From: Pseudomonas sp. NKUCC02_KPG
GTDB lineage: Bacteria > Pseudomonadota > Gammaproteobacteria > Pseudomonadales > Pseudomonadaceae
Length of the DNA: 64,000 nt
Reading direction: 5' to 3'
Assembly (NCBI RefSeq): GCF_019345465.1
Contig: NZ_JAHKRC010000008.1
Span: forward strand, 62,001 to 126,000
Part shown: positions 1-9,603 of the stretch, one piece after another
Position numbering within the stretch: position 1 is the first letter of the stretch
Layout of the letters: the number at the start of each line of letters is the position of its first letter
Notes under the pieces: model-generated
What the model was told of the DNA's origin: nothing
Database searches by the model: none
What the model saw: the letters and a program-made list of their open reading frames with translations, nothing else
Position numbers and translations under genes: made by a program

Positions 1-1448
1 ACCATTTTGTCGCCGACATGCAGAATCTTCATGCCGTTGGTGCCACCGATGGTGTGGTAGCTGTCGCCCTTGGTCAGGATGACCCAGTCGCCATTTTTAA
101 CAGCGCCCAGCTTGAGCAACTCGTCGATGGCAGCCTGGCTGACCTGTTCTGGCGGCAGCGAAGCCGGGTCGAACGGTACGGTGTACACGCCACGGAACAT
201 CGCGGCGCGGGCCTGGGTTTCACGGTGCGGGGAGAACGCGTAGATCGGCACCGAAGAACGGATGCGCGACATGATCAACGGCGTGTACCCGCTTTCGGTC
301 AGGGCGATGATCGCTTTGACACCCGGGAAGTGGTTGGCGGTGTACATGGCCGCCAGTGCAATGCTTTGATCGCAGCTTTCGAAGGTTTTACCGATGCGGT
401 GGCTGGAGGTCTTGCTGGTCGGATGCTTTTCAGCGCCGACGCAAATACGTGCCATAGCTTGTACGGCTTCCAGTGGATAGGCACCGGCAGCACTTTCGGC
501 CGAGAGCATTACGGCGTCGGTGTAGTCGAGAACAGCGTTGGCAACGTCGGACACTTCGGCGCGAGTTGGCATCGGGTTCTGGATCATCGACTCCATCATC
601 TGGGTCGCTACGATCACCGCTTTATTGTGGCGACGTGCGTGCAGAATGATTTTCTTCTGGATGCCCACCAGCTCTGCATCACCGATTTCAACGCCCAGGT
701 CGCCACGGGCAACCATTACCGCGTCGCTGGCCTTGATCAGGCCGTCGAGGGTTTCGTCGTCAGCCACGGCTTCAGCGCGTTCAATCTTCGCGACCAGCCA
801 GGCAGTACCGCCAGCCTCGTCACGCAGTTGACGGGCGTATTCCATGTCCGCAGCGTCCCGAGGGAAGGATACGGCCAGGTAGTCGACTTCCATTTCGGCA
901 GCCAGCTTGATGTCAGCCTTGTCTTTTTCAGTCAGGGCTGGAGCGGTCAGACCGCCGCCGCGACGGTTGATGCCTTTATGGTCGGACAGCGGGCCGCCGA
1001 TCAGCACGGAGCAGTGCAGGGCGTCGTCGGTGGCAGTGTCTACACGCATGACGACACGGCCGTCGTCGAGCAGCAGCTCGTCGCCCACGCCGCAGTCTTT
1101 AACCAGGTCGGGGTAGTCGATACCGACCACTTGCTGGTTGCCTTCGGTCAACGGATGGCTGGTGGAGAAGGTGAACTTGTCACCGATCTTCAGCTCGATC
1201 TTTTTGTTGGCGAATTTGGCGATACGGATTTTCGGGCCTTGCAGGTCACCCAGCAGGGCGACGAAACGACCATGCTTGGCCGCGATCTCACGGACCAGCT
1301 TGGCGCGAGCCTTGTGCTCATCGGGAGTGCCGTGGGAGAAGTTCAGACGGGCAACGTCCAGGCCAGCGAGGATCAGCTGCTCCAGCATTTCTGGTGAATT
1401 GCTGGCAGGGCCAAGTGTGGCAACAATTTTGGTTCGACGAACAGACAT
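1..1448 (-). CDS. pyk: Pyruvate kinase (window edge cuts the 3' end)
   Basis: Catalyses the last step of glycolysis, phosphoenolpyruvate plus ADP to pyruvate plus ATP, in the cytoplasm. Read from the ATG at 1448 the protein begins MSVRRTKIVATLGPASNS, the classic pyruvate kinase N-terminus, followed by the substrate-site LDVARLNFSHG and the LLGDLQGPKIRI block. At the left edge it reads MKILHVGDKM, which is the extreme C-terminus, so about 482 codons are visible and only the last residue(s) and the stop are missing. It is transcribed leftward and stands alone in the window. Family assignment is secure; which of the Pseudomonas isozymes (PykA or PykF type) is inferred less firmly. Confidence 0.96.
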   Translation of the reverse strand, partial: MSVRRTKIVATLGPASNSPEMLEQLILAGLDVARLNFSHGTPDEHKARAKLVREIAAKHGRFVALLGDLQGPKIRIAKFANKKIELKIGDKFTFSTSHPLTEGNQQVVGIDYPDLVKDCGVGDELLLDDGRVVMRVDTATDDALHCSVLIGGPLSDHKGINRRGGGLTAPALTEKDKADIKLAAEMEVDYLAVSFPRDAADMEYARQLRDEAGGTAWLVAKIERAEAVADDETLDGLIKASDAVMVARGDLGVEIGDAELVGIQKKIILHARRHNKAVIVATQMMESMIQNPMPTRAEVSDVANAVLDYTDAVMLSAESAAGAYPLEAVQAMARICVGAEKHPTSKTSSHRIGKTFESCDQSIALAAMYTANHFPGVKAIIALTESGYTPLIMSRIRSSVPIYAFSPHRETQARAAMFRGVYTVPFDPASLPPEQVSQAAIDELLKLGAVKNGDWVILTKGDSYHTIGGTNGMKILHVGDKM

Positions 1449-1609
1449 GCAAAGACTCCTGAGTTCAAGCGCTGCCAAAGGCTACTATGGTCTTTAGCTG
1501 TAGTCATTGTTCCTCTGCACTACTTTCTGCTTAAGTTGTGGTGCATCGGATCTGTTGCCTGAAGAATTTGACCGTGGGGTCGATACACTGTGGTGAACAG
1601 GAGATCCCC

Positions 1610-1990
1610 ATGCGAATTGTGCTCATTTTAGTGTTGGTTGCCAGTGTGGCCGGCTGTACCCGTTGGTCGATGAATCACCATTTGAACAATGCCTACCGTG
1701 CTTATGACCGCGGCAACTGCGAAGCGGTGATGCTTGAGTTGTCCGAGGTTGACCGCGACAGTCGCAGTCGTCCGTATATCTGGCCACAAACAGCTATGCT
1801 CCGTGGGTTGTGTCTGGAACGTACGAAGTTTTACCTGGATGCGGCCCAGACCTATCAGTACATCATCAATGAATTTCCCAAGAGCGAGTACGCCTATCGG
1901 GCCAAGGCGCGGATTGAGACCCTGCGCATTCTCAAATTCATCCCGGGGCCCGGGACAACGGCTCAGGCGCTACCTGCAGTCATTCCATGA
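1610..1990 (+). CDS. Small TPR-type lipoprotein
   Basis: A 126-residue protein starting at the ATG at 1610, chosen because AGGAG lies just upstream; an in-frame extension to 1538 lacks such a site. It opens with a lipoprotein signal (MRIVLILVLVASVAGC), with lipobox VAGC and acylated Cys at residue 16. The rest is helical and fits one or two tetratricopeptide-like repeats (NAYRAYDRGNCEAVMLELSE, and AAQTYQYIINEFPKSEYAYRA). It is probably an envelope lipoprotein with a scaffolding role. The specific partner is unknown. It stands alone between pyk and the PilZ gene. Confidence 0.85.
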   Translation: MRIVLILVLVASVAGCTRWSMNHHLNNAYRAYDRGNCEAVMLELSEVDRDSRSRPYIWPQTAMLRGLCLERTKFYLDAAQTYQYIINEFPKSEYAYRAKARIETLRILKFIPGPGTTAQALPAVIP

Positions 1991-2170
1991 TGTACGAAAT
2001 TTAAACTGGTCATTTGGAGTCGGTTGACTAATATTCAACTCGTTTGAGCTTGTCATGTATTTGTGCGTATCCAATAAGGTGTAGTGCCTGGGGGCTGTGC
2101 CTCAGGCGGGCAGGGTGTTTCGAGGCGCTAGCGCGGCCATGCTGAATGGCCTTTTAAAGTGATAGTGATC

Positions 2171-2530
2171 ATGGTTATCGAGCGGCTTATCCAGCGGCAT
2201 CAACTGACGTTTTTCCTAAAAGTGTTCAATAGGTTCACGGACAAGCCCATTGGTTTTTTGGGTAATGTGTCCGAGGGTGGCCTGATGCTGATCAGTCAGC
2301 TACCGATGCTGGTGGACGCCAACTTCGAGTTTCGGCTCAAGCTTCCCGATACCGAAGGATACCCGCAGTTTATTGATCTGACGGCGCGTTGCATGTGGTG
2401 TCATGAGGATGTAACGCCTCATTATTACGACTCCGGCTTTGTCCTGTATCAGCCGCCTGCCGAATACGCGGCATTGATTACATCCCTGCAGCGCTACTTC
2501 AGTTTTCAGCCCTTGCAGGCCTCTGCCTAG
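2171..2530 (+). CDS. PilZ-domain protein
   Basis: A 119-residue single-domain protein. The start ATG at 2171 is preferred over the upstream GTG at 2159. Two PilZ signatures for cyclic-di-GMP binding are visible: RxxxR near the N-terminus (R5 and R9) and the NxSxxG box (NVSEGG) about 28 residues later, followed by beta-strand-rich sequence. By family knowledge it would bind c-di-GMP and act as an adaptor, but no effector domain is fused and its target cannot be told from the sequence. The preceding 180 bp (1991-2170) show no gene or clear terminator. Confidence 0.85.
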   Translation: MVIERLIQRHQLTFFLKVFNRFTDKPIGFLGNVSEGGLMLISQLPMLVDANFEFRLKLPDTEGYPQFIDLTARCMWCHEDVTPHYYDSGFVLYQPPAEYAALITSLQRYFSFQPLQASA

Positions 2531-2597
2531 CTCCAAGGCTGGTCTTGCCCGGGTTTGAGCGCCTAGACTGTTGAGGTCTACTGCTCAGGAACACCCC

Positions 2598-4049
2598 GTG
2601 ACCTCTATTTTTTGGTACGACTACGAAACGACCGGCATTAATCCGCGCTGCGATCGAGCCGTGCAAGTGGCCGGTATCCGCACCGACCTGGAACTCAACG
2701 AGATTGATCAGCCGGTCAATCTCTACTGCCAGCCCAGCGACGACATTCTTCCTCATCCGATGGCCTGCCTGATCACGGGCATCACCCCTAGCCGCCTTGA
2801 AGACAAAGGCTTGGGCGAGGCGGAGTTCATGACCCGCACGCATGCCCAGCTGGCGCAACCCGGTACCTGTGGCGCGGGCTACAACTCGCTGCGCTTTGAT
2901 GACGAGGTAACGCGCTACAGTCTGTATCGAAACTTTTTCGATCCTTATGCCCGTGAATGGCAGGGCGGCAACAGTCGCTGGGACTTGATCGATGTCGTGC
3001 GTACAGCCTACGCCCTGCGTCCTGAAGGGATCGTCTGGCCTCAGGAAGACGGGCGGGTGACGCTCAAGCTGGAGCGTTTGACGGCCGCCAACGGGATTGA
3101 TCATGGTCAGGCCCACGATGCGTTGTCCGATGTGCGGGCAACCATCGCACTGGCTCGGCTGATCCGTGACAAACAACCCAAGTTATATGACTGGTTATTC
3201 CAGTTGCGCAGTAAGCAGCGCGTGCTTGATCAAGTTCGTCTGTTGCAACCGATGGTGCATATTTCGGGACGCTTTTCTGCGGCCAGACATTATGTGGGCG
3301 TGGTATTGCCGCTGGCCTGGCATCCGAAGAATCGCAATGCGCTGATTGTGTGCGATCTGCACTTTGATCCTCAGCCATTACTGGACATGGATGCCGACAC
3401 TTTGCGCACAATGCTTTACACCCGTCGTGAAGATTTGCCCGAAGGTCAATTGCCGGTTCCGCTAAAGCTGATTCAGATTAATCGTTGTCCGGTGGTGGCG
3501 CCCTTGAATGTAGTGCGTGCACAGGATCAAGAGCGCTTGCAATTGGATATGCCGCTCTATCAAGCACGAGCCGCTCGCCTGAGCGAGGCACAGGAAGTTT
3601 GGAAGGATAAGTTGTCGGCCATTTATACCCGCGAAGACTTTGCCCCCAGTGAAGATCCGGAGCAGCAATTGTATGACGGCTTTTTCGGTGATCGCGATCG
3701 TCGCTTGTGTGAGCAAGTCAGACTCAGTGACCCGGAGCAGTTGGCCAACGATACATGGGCTTTTGATGATGAACGGTTACCCGAATTATTATTCCGCTAC
3801 CGGGCCCGAAACTTTCCTCATACCTTGAGTGCTGAAGAAGTTGAACGCTGGCATCTGTTCTGCCAACAACGTTTGACTGATCCTGCCATGGGAGCCCCCA
3901 TGACCCTGGATAACTTCATGCAGGCAGCGGACGAGCTGTCCCGCAGCGCCACGGCGGCTCAGCTAAAGCTGCTGGGCGAATGGCAGCGTTATGCACGGGA
4001 GTTGAGCCGTCGCGTTGGGCTGGATGCGTGCACGGAGAGTACGGATTAA
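2598..4049 (+). CDS. sbcB: Exodeoxyribonuclease I
   Basis: A 3'-5' single-strand DNA exonuclease of the DEDDh class, acting in recombination and mismatch repair. The GTG at 2598 gives MTSIFWYDYETTG; the DxE of exonuclease motif I is DYE, and CAGGA sits about 10 bases upstream. Further marks are CGAGYNSLRFDDEVTRYSLYR (motif II region) and HDALSDVRATIALA (motif III, His and Asp). The C-terminal half matches the ExoI SH3-like and helical domains. The length, 483 residues, is normal for the family. It is followed by a strong bidirectional terminator shared with mvaT. Confidence 0.95.
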   Translation: MTSIFWYDYETTGINPRCDRAVQVAGIRTDLELNEIDQPVNLYCQPSDDILPHPMACLITGITPSRLEDKGLGEAEFMTRTHAQLAQPGTCGAGYNSLRFDDEVTRYSLYRNFFDPYAREWQGGNSRWDLIDVVRTAYALRPEGIVWPQEDGRVTLKLERLTAANGIDHGQAHDALSDVRATIALARLIRDKQPKLYDWLFQLRSKQRVLDQVRLLQPMVHISGRFSAARHYVGVVLPLAWHPKNRNALIVCDLHFDPQPLLDMDADTLRTMLYTRREDLPEGQLPVPLKLIQINRCPVVAPLNVVRAQDQERLQLDMPLYQARAARLSEAQEVWKDKLSAIYTREDFAPSEDPEQQLYDGFFGDRDRRLCEQVRLSDPEQLANDTWAFDDERLPELLFRYRARNFPHTLSAEEVERWHLFCQQRLTDPAMGAPMTLDNFMQAADELSRSATAAQLKLLGEWQRYARELSRRVGLDACTESTD

Positions 4050-4061
4050 AAAACAGGCAAT

Positions 4062-4089
4062 AAAAAACGCCAGCAAGCTGGCGTTTTTT
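4062..4089. terminator. Bidirectional terminator between sbcB and mvaT
   Basis: A nearly perfect palindrome, A-tract then ACGCCAGC, a two-base loop, GCTGGCGT then T-tract. With A's on one side and T's on the other it can stop transcription from both the convergent sbcB and mvaT genes. Confidence 0.9.
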
Positions 4090-4125
4090 ATTAGCGGCGC
4101 AAAAAGTGTGCGCGCGGGGTATCAC

Positions 4126-4503
4126 TTAGTCGAGCAAAGTAGCCCAACCTTCAACCTCGTCGCTGCCCCACTTGGCTTTCCACTCTTTCAGAGTTTTGTG
4201 GTTGCCGCCTTTGGTTTCAATCACTTCACCGTTGTGCGGGTTTTTGTATTGTTTAACCTTGCGGGCACGTTTGGTGCCGGTGGTTTTAACAACACCGCGT
4301 GGTGCTTTGCTTACTTTGGACTCTGGGTCCAGAAGCGCGATGATATCGCGTAGCGATTTCTGGTATTCGCCCATCAGCGTGCGCAGTTTGCCTTCAAATT
4401 CCAGCTCGGTTTGAAGTTTGTCGTCTTCGGACAGGTTCTTCAGGCGAGCTTGCAGTTCTTTGATAGCTTCTTCTGTTGCACGGTATTCGTTGATCAAGGA
4501 CAT
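4126..4503 (-). CDS. mvaT: MvaT, H-NS-family xenogeneic silencer
   Basis: A 125-residue nucleoid protein that coats AT-rich DNA and silences foreign genes in Pseudomonas. The sequence begins MSLINEYRATEEAIKELQ, with an N-terminal coiled coil used for oligomerisation (residues about 1-60). It ends with the DNA-binding domain containing RARKVKQYKNPHNGEVIETK and GGNHKTLKEWKAKWG. The ATG at 4503 is preceded by AAGG at a suitable distance. It is convergent with sbcB. Its targets could include the AT-rich stretches in the 39-45 kb region of this window, but that is inference. Confidence 0.95.
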   Translation of the reverse strand: MSLINEYRATEEAIKELQARLKNLSEDDKLQTELEFEGKLRTLMGEYQKSLRDIIALLDPESKVSKAPRGVVKTTGTKRARKVKQYKNPHNGEVIETKGGNHKTLKEWKAKWGSDEVEGWATLLD

Positions 4504-4854
4504 GAGGATAACCTTATGTTGAAAAGGGGTAACAGGGAGACAGTGGCGCAATAGTAGTCAGACAGTAACTGCAAGTAAACCTGTAACAGGTGATTAATTT
4601 AAAATTTTATTCATTAACTTCACCGTCTCTATATGCGCGCTCATTAAATAATGAGCGGTACAGCAGCCTTAATAACGGTGATTAATAAGGCCTGCCAGTT
4701 ACACGCCAATTACAGTGCAGGCCACGTCGGTGCTGGCGTGTGGAACAGGCAGCGCGACGCCGTGGCGCAGGCAGCAGGGCGTAACGAATACTGTAGTTTT
4801 GCCGCGCACTCGCTAGAATGGCGGCCTTAGTAAAGTTTTTGGAGTTTTTCCCTC
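4504..4854. other. AT-rich divergent intergenic region (mvaT / purU)
   Basis: No gene is seen in this 351-bp spacer. It contains the leaders of mvaT and purU. It is AT-rich around 4590-4690 and includes an 8-bp inverted repeat, CGCTCATT/AATGAGCG, at 4638-4657. That would suit MvaT autoregulation, but no site can be assigned. Confidence 0.5.
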
Positions 4855-5703
4855 ATGCGCACTTTTCGGTTGGTGATTGCGTGCCCCGACGGCGTCGGCA
4901 TTGTCGCCAAGGTCAGCAATTTCCTTGCCTCCCACAATGGCTGGATCACTGAAGCGAGCCATCACTCGGACGACCAGAGCGGTTGGTTCTTTATGCGTCA
5001 CGAGATTCGTGCCGATTCCCTGCCTTTCGGTCTCGAGGCATTTCGTGAGGCATTTGCCCCGATCGCCGAAGAGTTCTCGATGGAGTGGCGTATTACCGAT
5101 ACGGCGCAGAAAAAACGCGTGGTGTTGATGGCGAGCCGCGAATCCCACTGTTTGGCAGATCTGCTGCACCGCTGGCATAGCGATGAACTGGACTGCGATA
5201 TTTCGTGCGTGATTTCCAACCACGATGACTTGCGCAGCATGGTCGAGTGGCATGGCATCCCGTTCTATCACGTCCCGGTTGACCCGAAGAACAAAGAGCC
5301 GGCATTTGCCGAGGTCTCGCGTCTGGTCAAGCATCATGATGCTGAAGTGGTGGTGCTGGCGCGCTACATGCAAATCCTGCCACCTGATCTGTGCCGTGAA
5401 TATGCAGGCCAGGTCATCAACATTCACCACAGCTTCCTGCCATCGTTTGTAGGCGCCAAGCCTTATCACCAGGCATCAATGCGTGGCGTGAAACTGATCG
5501 GCGCAACGTGCCATTACGTGACTGAAGAACTGGACGCCGGCCCCATCATCGAGCAGGACGTGGTGCGCGTCAGCCACAGCGACAGTATTGAAGACATGGT
5601 TCGTTTCGGTCGTGACGTCGAGAAGATGGTGCTGGCCCGTGGCCTGCGTTATCACCTTGAAGACCGCGTGCTGGTTCATGGCAACAAGACGGTTGTGTTC
5701 TAA
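4855..5703 (+). CDS. purU: Formyltetrahydrofolate deformylase
   Basis: Hydrolyses 10-formyl-THF to THF plus formate, balancing one-carbon pools. The 282-residue protein has an N-terminal ACT domain (RLVIACPDGVGIVAKVSNFL, residues about 1-80) and a C-terminal formyl-transferase fold. Catalytic Asn/His are visible in INIHHSFLPSF and Asp in EELDAGPIIEQD. The start ATG at 4855 follows a GGAG. It sits alone between mvaT and a repeat element. The assignment is secure; Pseudomonads often carry more than one purU paralogue. Confidence 0.95.
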   Translation: MRTFRLVIACPDGVGIVAKVSNFLASHNGWITEASHHSDDQSGWFFMRHEIRADSLPFGLEAFREAFAPIAEEFSMEWRITDTAQKKRVVLMASRESHCLADLLHRWHSDELDCDISCVISNHDDLRSMVEWHGIPFYHVPVDPKNKEPAFAEVSRLVKHHDAEVVVLARYMQILPPDLCREYAGQVINIHHSFLPSFVGAKPYHQASMRGVKLIGATCHYVTEELDAGPIIEQDVVRVSHSDSIEDMVRFGRDVEKMVLARGLRYHLEDRVLVHGNKTVVF

Positions 5704-5721
5704 GCATTCACTGCACAACAC

Positions 5722-5810
5722 GTGCGGGAGCGGGCTTGCTCGCGATGGTATCGCCTCGGTGTTTCATATGAGCCGGGTTGCCTGTATTGCAGGCAGCCAG
5801 CTCCCAAAGG
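5722..5810. repeat. REP-like element
   Basis: The segment GCGGGAGCGGGCTTGCTCG is the head of the common Pseudomonas REP family. It is followed by a GCCTG/CAGGC hairpin (5780-5794) and a degenerate tail, CCAGCTCCCAAAGG. The layout resembles two REP units in inverted orientation (REPIN-like), as found between genes in this genus. Lengths and copy number in the genome cannot be judged here. Confidence 0.65.
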
Positions 5811-5835
5811 TTTGCAGCAGTGCAGGGGAGGTGAC

Positions 5836-6096
5836 ATGAGTGATCCACTCGACAACGCTACATCCCGTGCACCCGCCACTGTGGGTGAAGGCTGTTTGAG
5901 TCGTTATGATCCGGATGCGCTGAGCCCGGAGGACGGCACCGATTTTGCCGATGCCGCCAGGCTTTGGGAGCAGTTGCAGCAAGCTTCAAGCGACAGGCTT
6001 GAAGCGGCTGACTGTCACTCAGATGCGGAAACTACCCACCAGTTGCTTCAAGCGGGCAGCCTGCTGTTCAAGGTCGGAACAGGCCCGAAGCGTTGA
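5836..6096 (+). CDS. Small hypothetical protein, uncertain
   Basis: An 86-codon ORF preceded by a strong Shine-Dalgarno (GGGGAGGTGAC before ATG at 5836), which is the main reason to list it. The product begins [19 protein letters not shown], is acidic, and has no recognised domain. Its last 26 codons lie antisense to the 3' end of the chemoreceptor gene, so either the real gene ends differently in relatives or the overlap is genuine. An in-frame extension upstream to 5722 only reads through the REP element and was not used. Confidence 0.45.
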   Translation: MSDPLDNATSRAPATVGEGCLSRYDPDALSPEDGTDFADAARLWEQLQQASSDRLEAADCHSDAETTHQLLQAGSLLFKVGTGPKR

Positions 6097-7908
6097 CTGA
6101 AGGTTTTCAACCCCTTCCTGGTTGAGCGTATTGATTTCGGTAATGTCCATGTTGATCGACTCGACCACCGAGGTTTGCTCTTCGGTTGCCGTGGCGACGG
6201 ACTGGTTCATCCCGTCGATCTCGCCAATGCGTTCGGTCACGCTGATCAGGCGCTCGCCTGCGCGGTTGGCGATTTCTACGCTGTCCTGGCTGTGACGCTG
6301 ACTTTCTTCCATGGTGCTCACTGAACCGCGGGCGCTGACCTGCAACTCCTCGATCATCTTTTGTACTTGCTGCGCCGACTCCTGGGTACGGTGTGCCAGG
6401 TTGCGAACTTCATCGGCCACCACGGCAAAACCGCGCCCGGCCTCGCCAGCACGAGCCGCTTCAATGGCAGCGTTAAGCGCCAGCAGGTTGGTTTGCTGAG
6501 AAATGCTGGTGATCACTTCAAGGATCTGTCCGATGTTCACGGTCTTGTCGTTCAACGACTCGATATGACCGCTGGATGTGCCGAGCATTTGCGACAGTTT
6601 TTGCATCGAGTTGATGCTGCGTTCCACCACTTGCTGGCCTTCTTCGGCCAGGCCGCGTGCATCGCTGGCCTGGTGTGATGCCTGGGCCGCATTGCGCGCG
6701 ATCTCTTGCGCGGCGGCACCCAATTCGTTGATCGCAGCTGCAACGCTGTTGGTGCGACTTGCTTGCTCGTCCGAGTTGAGCATCGATGAGTTGGATGCGC
6801 TGACGACACGCAGGGCCACTTCGTTGACCTGTTCAGTCGCCGAGGCCACTTCGCTGATCGACGAGTGAATGCGTTCGACAAAACGGTTGAACGCACTGCC
6901 CAGCATGCCGAACTCATCCTGGGACTCAACCACCAGGCGGCGCGTCAGGTCGCCTTCACCTTCGGCAATGTTCTGCATGGCACGGGTCATGACGTGCAGT
7001 GGCTGCATCAGCAGGCGAATCAGCAGGCCGAGGAGGGCAATGATCGAAACCACTGCAATCACGGTGGCAATGATGGCCGACGTTCGGAACTCGCTGAGCG
7101 CTGCGAACGCTTGTTCCTTGTCAACGGACAGGCCGATGTACCAGTTGACCGAACCCAGGCCTTTGACCGGCGCAAAGGTCACGATACGGGTTTTGCCGTC
7201 GACCTGGATCTCGCTGAACCCGGCGTTGATCGAAGGCGTGTCCTGGGGATAGACATCCTTCAGGTTTTTCGTCACCAGGGTTTTGTCCGGGTGGACCAGG
7301 ATCTTGCCGTCGGCACTGATCAGAAAGGCGTAGCCCATGCCATTGAAGTTCAGGGCATTGATGCTGTCGGTAATGGTTTGCAGCGTCAGGTCGGCGCCGA
7401 CGACGCCCAGGGTTTGCCCGGATTCTCTAACCGGGGCACCGATGGAAATAACCATCTGGCCGGTGGCTGCATCTATATAGGGTTCAGTCAGGCTTGAGGA
7501 GGCGCTGTTCAGCGCATCCTTGTACCAGGGGCGGGTACGCGGGTCGTAGCCGTCAGGCATTTTGCTGTCAGGGCGAATGGTAAAGCCGCCCTGGCTGTCA
7601 CCAAAATAAACGGCCATAAACGTACTGCTCAGGGTTTTTTGCTCCAGCAGGTTCGCCACCTGGGCGGGCTCTGGAGTGAGGGCGATGGATTCGGCGAGGT
7701 TTTGCGCCAGCAGAATCCGGCCTCCCAGCCATGTCTGTATGTTGTTGGCCGTGACGCTGCCCATTTCGTGCAGGTAGCTGTCCAGGTTGTGGCGGATGGC
7801 ATTGCGTTGCAAGTAGTCGTTGTACAGCGTAAATAGCGAAAAGGCGGCTATTACGATCAGGGACGCGGCAAGCAGGATTTTATGGCTGAAACGCAGGTTT
7901 TTATTCAT
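6019..7908 (-). CDS. PctA/B/C-like methyl-accepting chemotaxis protein (amino-acid receptor)
   Basis: A 629-residue inner-membrane chemoreceptor. Order: TM1 (about 10-30), periplasmic double-Cache domain (about 35-275), TM2 (about 277-300), HAMP, then a cytoplasmic signalling domain with the hairpin tip built around [20 protein letters not shown]. The residues known from Pseudomonas PctA to form the amino-acid ligand motif are all present at the same positions: Y121, R126, W128, Y129, Y144, D146 and D173. The ligand is therefore very likely one or more L-amino acids, although the exact spectrum is not predictable. Its 3' end overlaps a small uncertain ORF on the other strand. Confidence 0.94.
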   Translation of the reverse strand: MNKNLRFSHKILLAASLIVIAAFSLFTLYNDYLQRNAIRHNLDSYLHEMGSVTANNIQTWLGGRILLAQNLAESIALTPEPAQVANLLEQKTLSSTFMAVYFGDSQGGFTIRPDSKMPDGYDPRTRPWYKDALNSASSSLTEPYIDAATGQMVISIGAPVRESGQTLGVVGADLTLQTITDSINALNFNGMGYAFLISADGKILVHPDKTLVTKNLKDVYPQDTPSINAGFSEIQVDGKTRIVTFAPVKGLGSVNWYIGLSVDKEQAFAALSEFRTSAIIATVIAVVSIIALLGLLIRLLMQPLHVMTRAMQNIAEGEGDLTRRLVVESQDEFGMLGSAFNRFVERIHSSISEVASATEQVNEVALRVVSASNSSMLNSDEQASRTNSVAAAINELGAAAQEIARNAAQASHQASDARGLAEEGQQVVERSINSMQKLSQMLGTSSGHIESLNDKTVNIGQILEVITSISQQTNLLALNAAIEAARAGEAGRGFAVVADEVRNLAHRTQESAQQVQKMIEELQVSARGSVSTMEESQRHSQDSVEIANRAGERLISVTERIGEIDGMNQSVATATEEQTSVVESINMDITEINTLNQEGVENLQSTLRACSDLEQQAARLKQLVGSFRI

Positions 7909-8103
7909 GGCTTGAAGGGTCCGCTAAGGTCTAAAAGTGTGAGGCATACACTCTGGTAAAACGCGCGTGCTACACATCACCGCCTTAACCGGGCAGGTTG
8001 AGTGTTCATCAAGGCGCTTTACGACGCTAAATCCGGTTTTTTCTGGTCTAGCATTCAAGGTGTATCGACCCGCGATCGCGAAAGATTAATCAAAGGTGGC
8101 AAA

Positions 8104-9588
8104 ATGCCTGACTCTTCTGCTCTAGTACTCGGTGCCGACCTTTCGGGTCAGCCCATCGCTCAGTCCTTGCGCCTTGCCAACCGGCACGGGCTGGTGGCGG
8201 GTGCCACGGGGACGGGTAAAACCGTGACTCTCCAACGTTTGGCCGAACAGTTCAGCGATGCCGGAGTTGCAGTCTTTGCCGCTGACATCAAGGGCGATCT
8301 GTGCGGTTTGGGCGCGGCCGGCAACCCCCAGGGGAAAATCGCGGAGCGGATTGCGGGAATGCCGTGGCTCAATTACCAGCCCAAGGCGTATCCGGTGACC
8401 TTGTGGGATATCCAGGGCAAGACCGGTCATCCGTTGCGTACAACCTTGAGTGAAATGGGGCCGTTGCTGTTAGGCAGCCTGCTGGAGCTGACCGATAGCC
8501 AGCAGTCGGCGCTCTATGCAGCCTTCAAGGTGGCGGATCGTGAAGGGTTGTTGTTGCTCGACCTCAAAGACCTGAAGGCGCTCCTCAATCATCTGCGTGA
8601 TAACCCTCAAATATTGGGCGATGACGCCGCCCTGATGACCACCGGCTCAAGTCAGGCCCTGTTGCGGCGTCTGGCAACCCTCGAACAGCAGGGTGCTGAA
8701 GCCCTGTTCGGGGAGCCGGCACTGCAACTCGAAGATATTTTGCAGCCTGCCAGTGACGGTCGCGGGCAGATTCATCTGCTTGATGCCAGTCGCTTGGTTC
8801 ATGAAGCGCCAAAGGTGTACGCAACCTTTCTGCTGTGGCTGTTGGCGGAGCTTTTCGAGCAACTGCCCGAGCGCGGCGACGCGGACAAACCCCTGCTGGC
8901 GCTGTTTTTTGACGAGGCGCACCTGCTGTTTGCCGGGACGCCAAAAGCGTTGCAGGATCGCTTGGAACAAGTCGTACGCCTGATCCGTTCCAAGGGTGTC
9001 GGGGTGTATTTTGTCACTCAATCGCCTGCGGACTTGCCGGATACGGTGCTCGCGCAGTTGGGGCTGCGTATCCAGCATGGCCTGCGGGCCTTTACGGCCA
9101 AGGAGCAGAAGTCCCTGAAGGCCGTGGCTGACGGATTTCGTCCGAATCCGGCGTTTAATGCGTTGGCGGTACTGACAGAGCTGGGTACAGGGGAGGCGCT
9201 GGTGGGCATGCTTGAAGAAAAAGGCACGCCAGCCATGGTCCAGCGCGTACTGATTGCGCCACCGCAATCGCGTATTGGTCCGTTGACTGAAGCCGAGCGC
9301 GAGGCCTTGATTCGCGGTTCTGCGCTGCAGGGGCGATACGACAAGCCTGTGGATCGGGAGTCGGCGTACGAGATTCTCATGGCCCGCAAGGGCGTGGCGC
9401 CGCAAGACCAGGCGCAGACACAGGCTGCGCCGCACGAGCCGGGGTTTCTGGATCAGGCGGGAGACTTTCTGGGTTCGACCGCAGGCAAGGCGCTGCAGTC
9501 GATGGCGCGCCAGGCGGCCAGCCAGATGGGGCGCCAGTTGGTTCGGGGGCTGCTGGGGTCGTTGTTGGGCAGCAGCAAGCGCAAGTAA
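8104..9588 (+). CDS. HerA-like ATPase, DUF853 (YjgR) family
   Basis: A 494-residue P-loop ATPase of the HerA/FtsK superfamily with the DUF853 C-terminal region. Walker A is GATGTGKT at residues 33-40, and Walker B is LLALFFDEAHLLF. A downstream FVTQSPADLPDTVLAQLG block carries the sensor and arginine-finger region. The ATG at 8104 is chosen because AAAGGTGG precedes it and the protein then begins MPDSSALVLGADLSG as in the family. The C-terminal tail is Gln/Ala/Gly-rich and low in complexity. The physiological role is not established. It is divergent from the chemoreceptor. Confidence 0.88.
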   Translation: MPDSSALVLGADLSGQPIAQSLRLANRHGLVAGATGTGKTVTLQRLAEQFSDAGVAVFAADIKGDLCGLGAAGNPQGKIAERIAGMPWLNYQPKAYPVTLWDIQGKTGHPLRTTLSEMGPLLLGSLLELTDSQQSALYAAFKVADREGLLLLDLKDLKALLNHLRDNPQILGDDAALMTTGSSQALLRRLATLEQQGAEALFGEPALQLEDILQPASDGRGQIHLLDASRLVHEAPKVYATFLLWLLAELFEQLPERGDADKPLLALFFDEAHLLFAGTPKALQDRLEQVVRLIRSKGVGVYFVTQSPADLPDTVLAQLGLRIQHGLRAFTAKEQKSLKAVADGFRPNPAFNALAVLTELGTGEALVGMLEEKGTPAMVQRVLIAPPQSRIGPLTEAEREALIRGSALQGRYDKPVDRESAYEILMARKGVAPQDQAQTQAAPHEPGFLDQAGDFLGSTAGKALQSMARQAASQMGRQLVRGLLGSLLGSSKRK

Positions 9589-9603
9589 AACGGTGGGAGC
9601 GGG

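Noticed and set aside
18..1397. 459-codon plus-strand ORF opposite pyruvate kinase
   Set aside because: Exact antisense shadow of pyk; no ribosome site or known domain. Long shadows are expected in GC-rich genes with biased codons.
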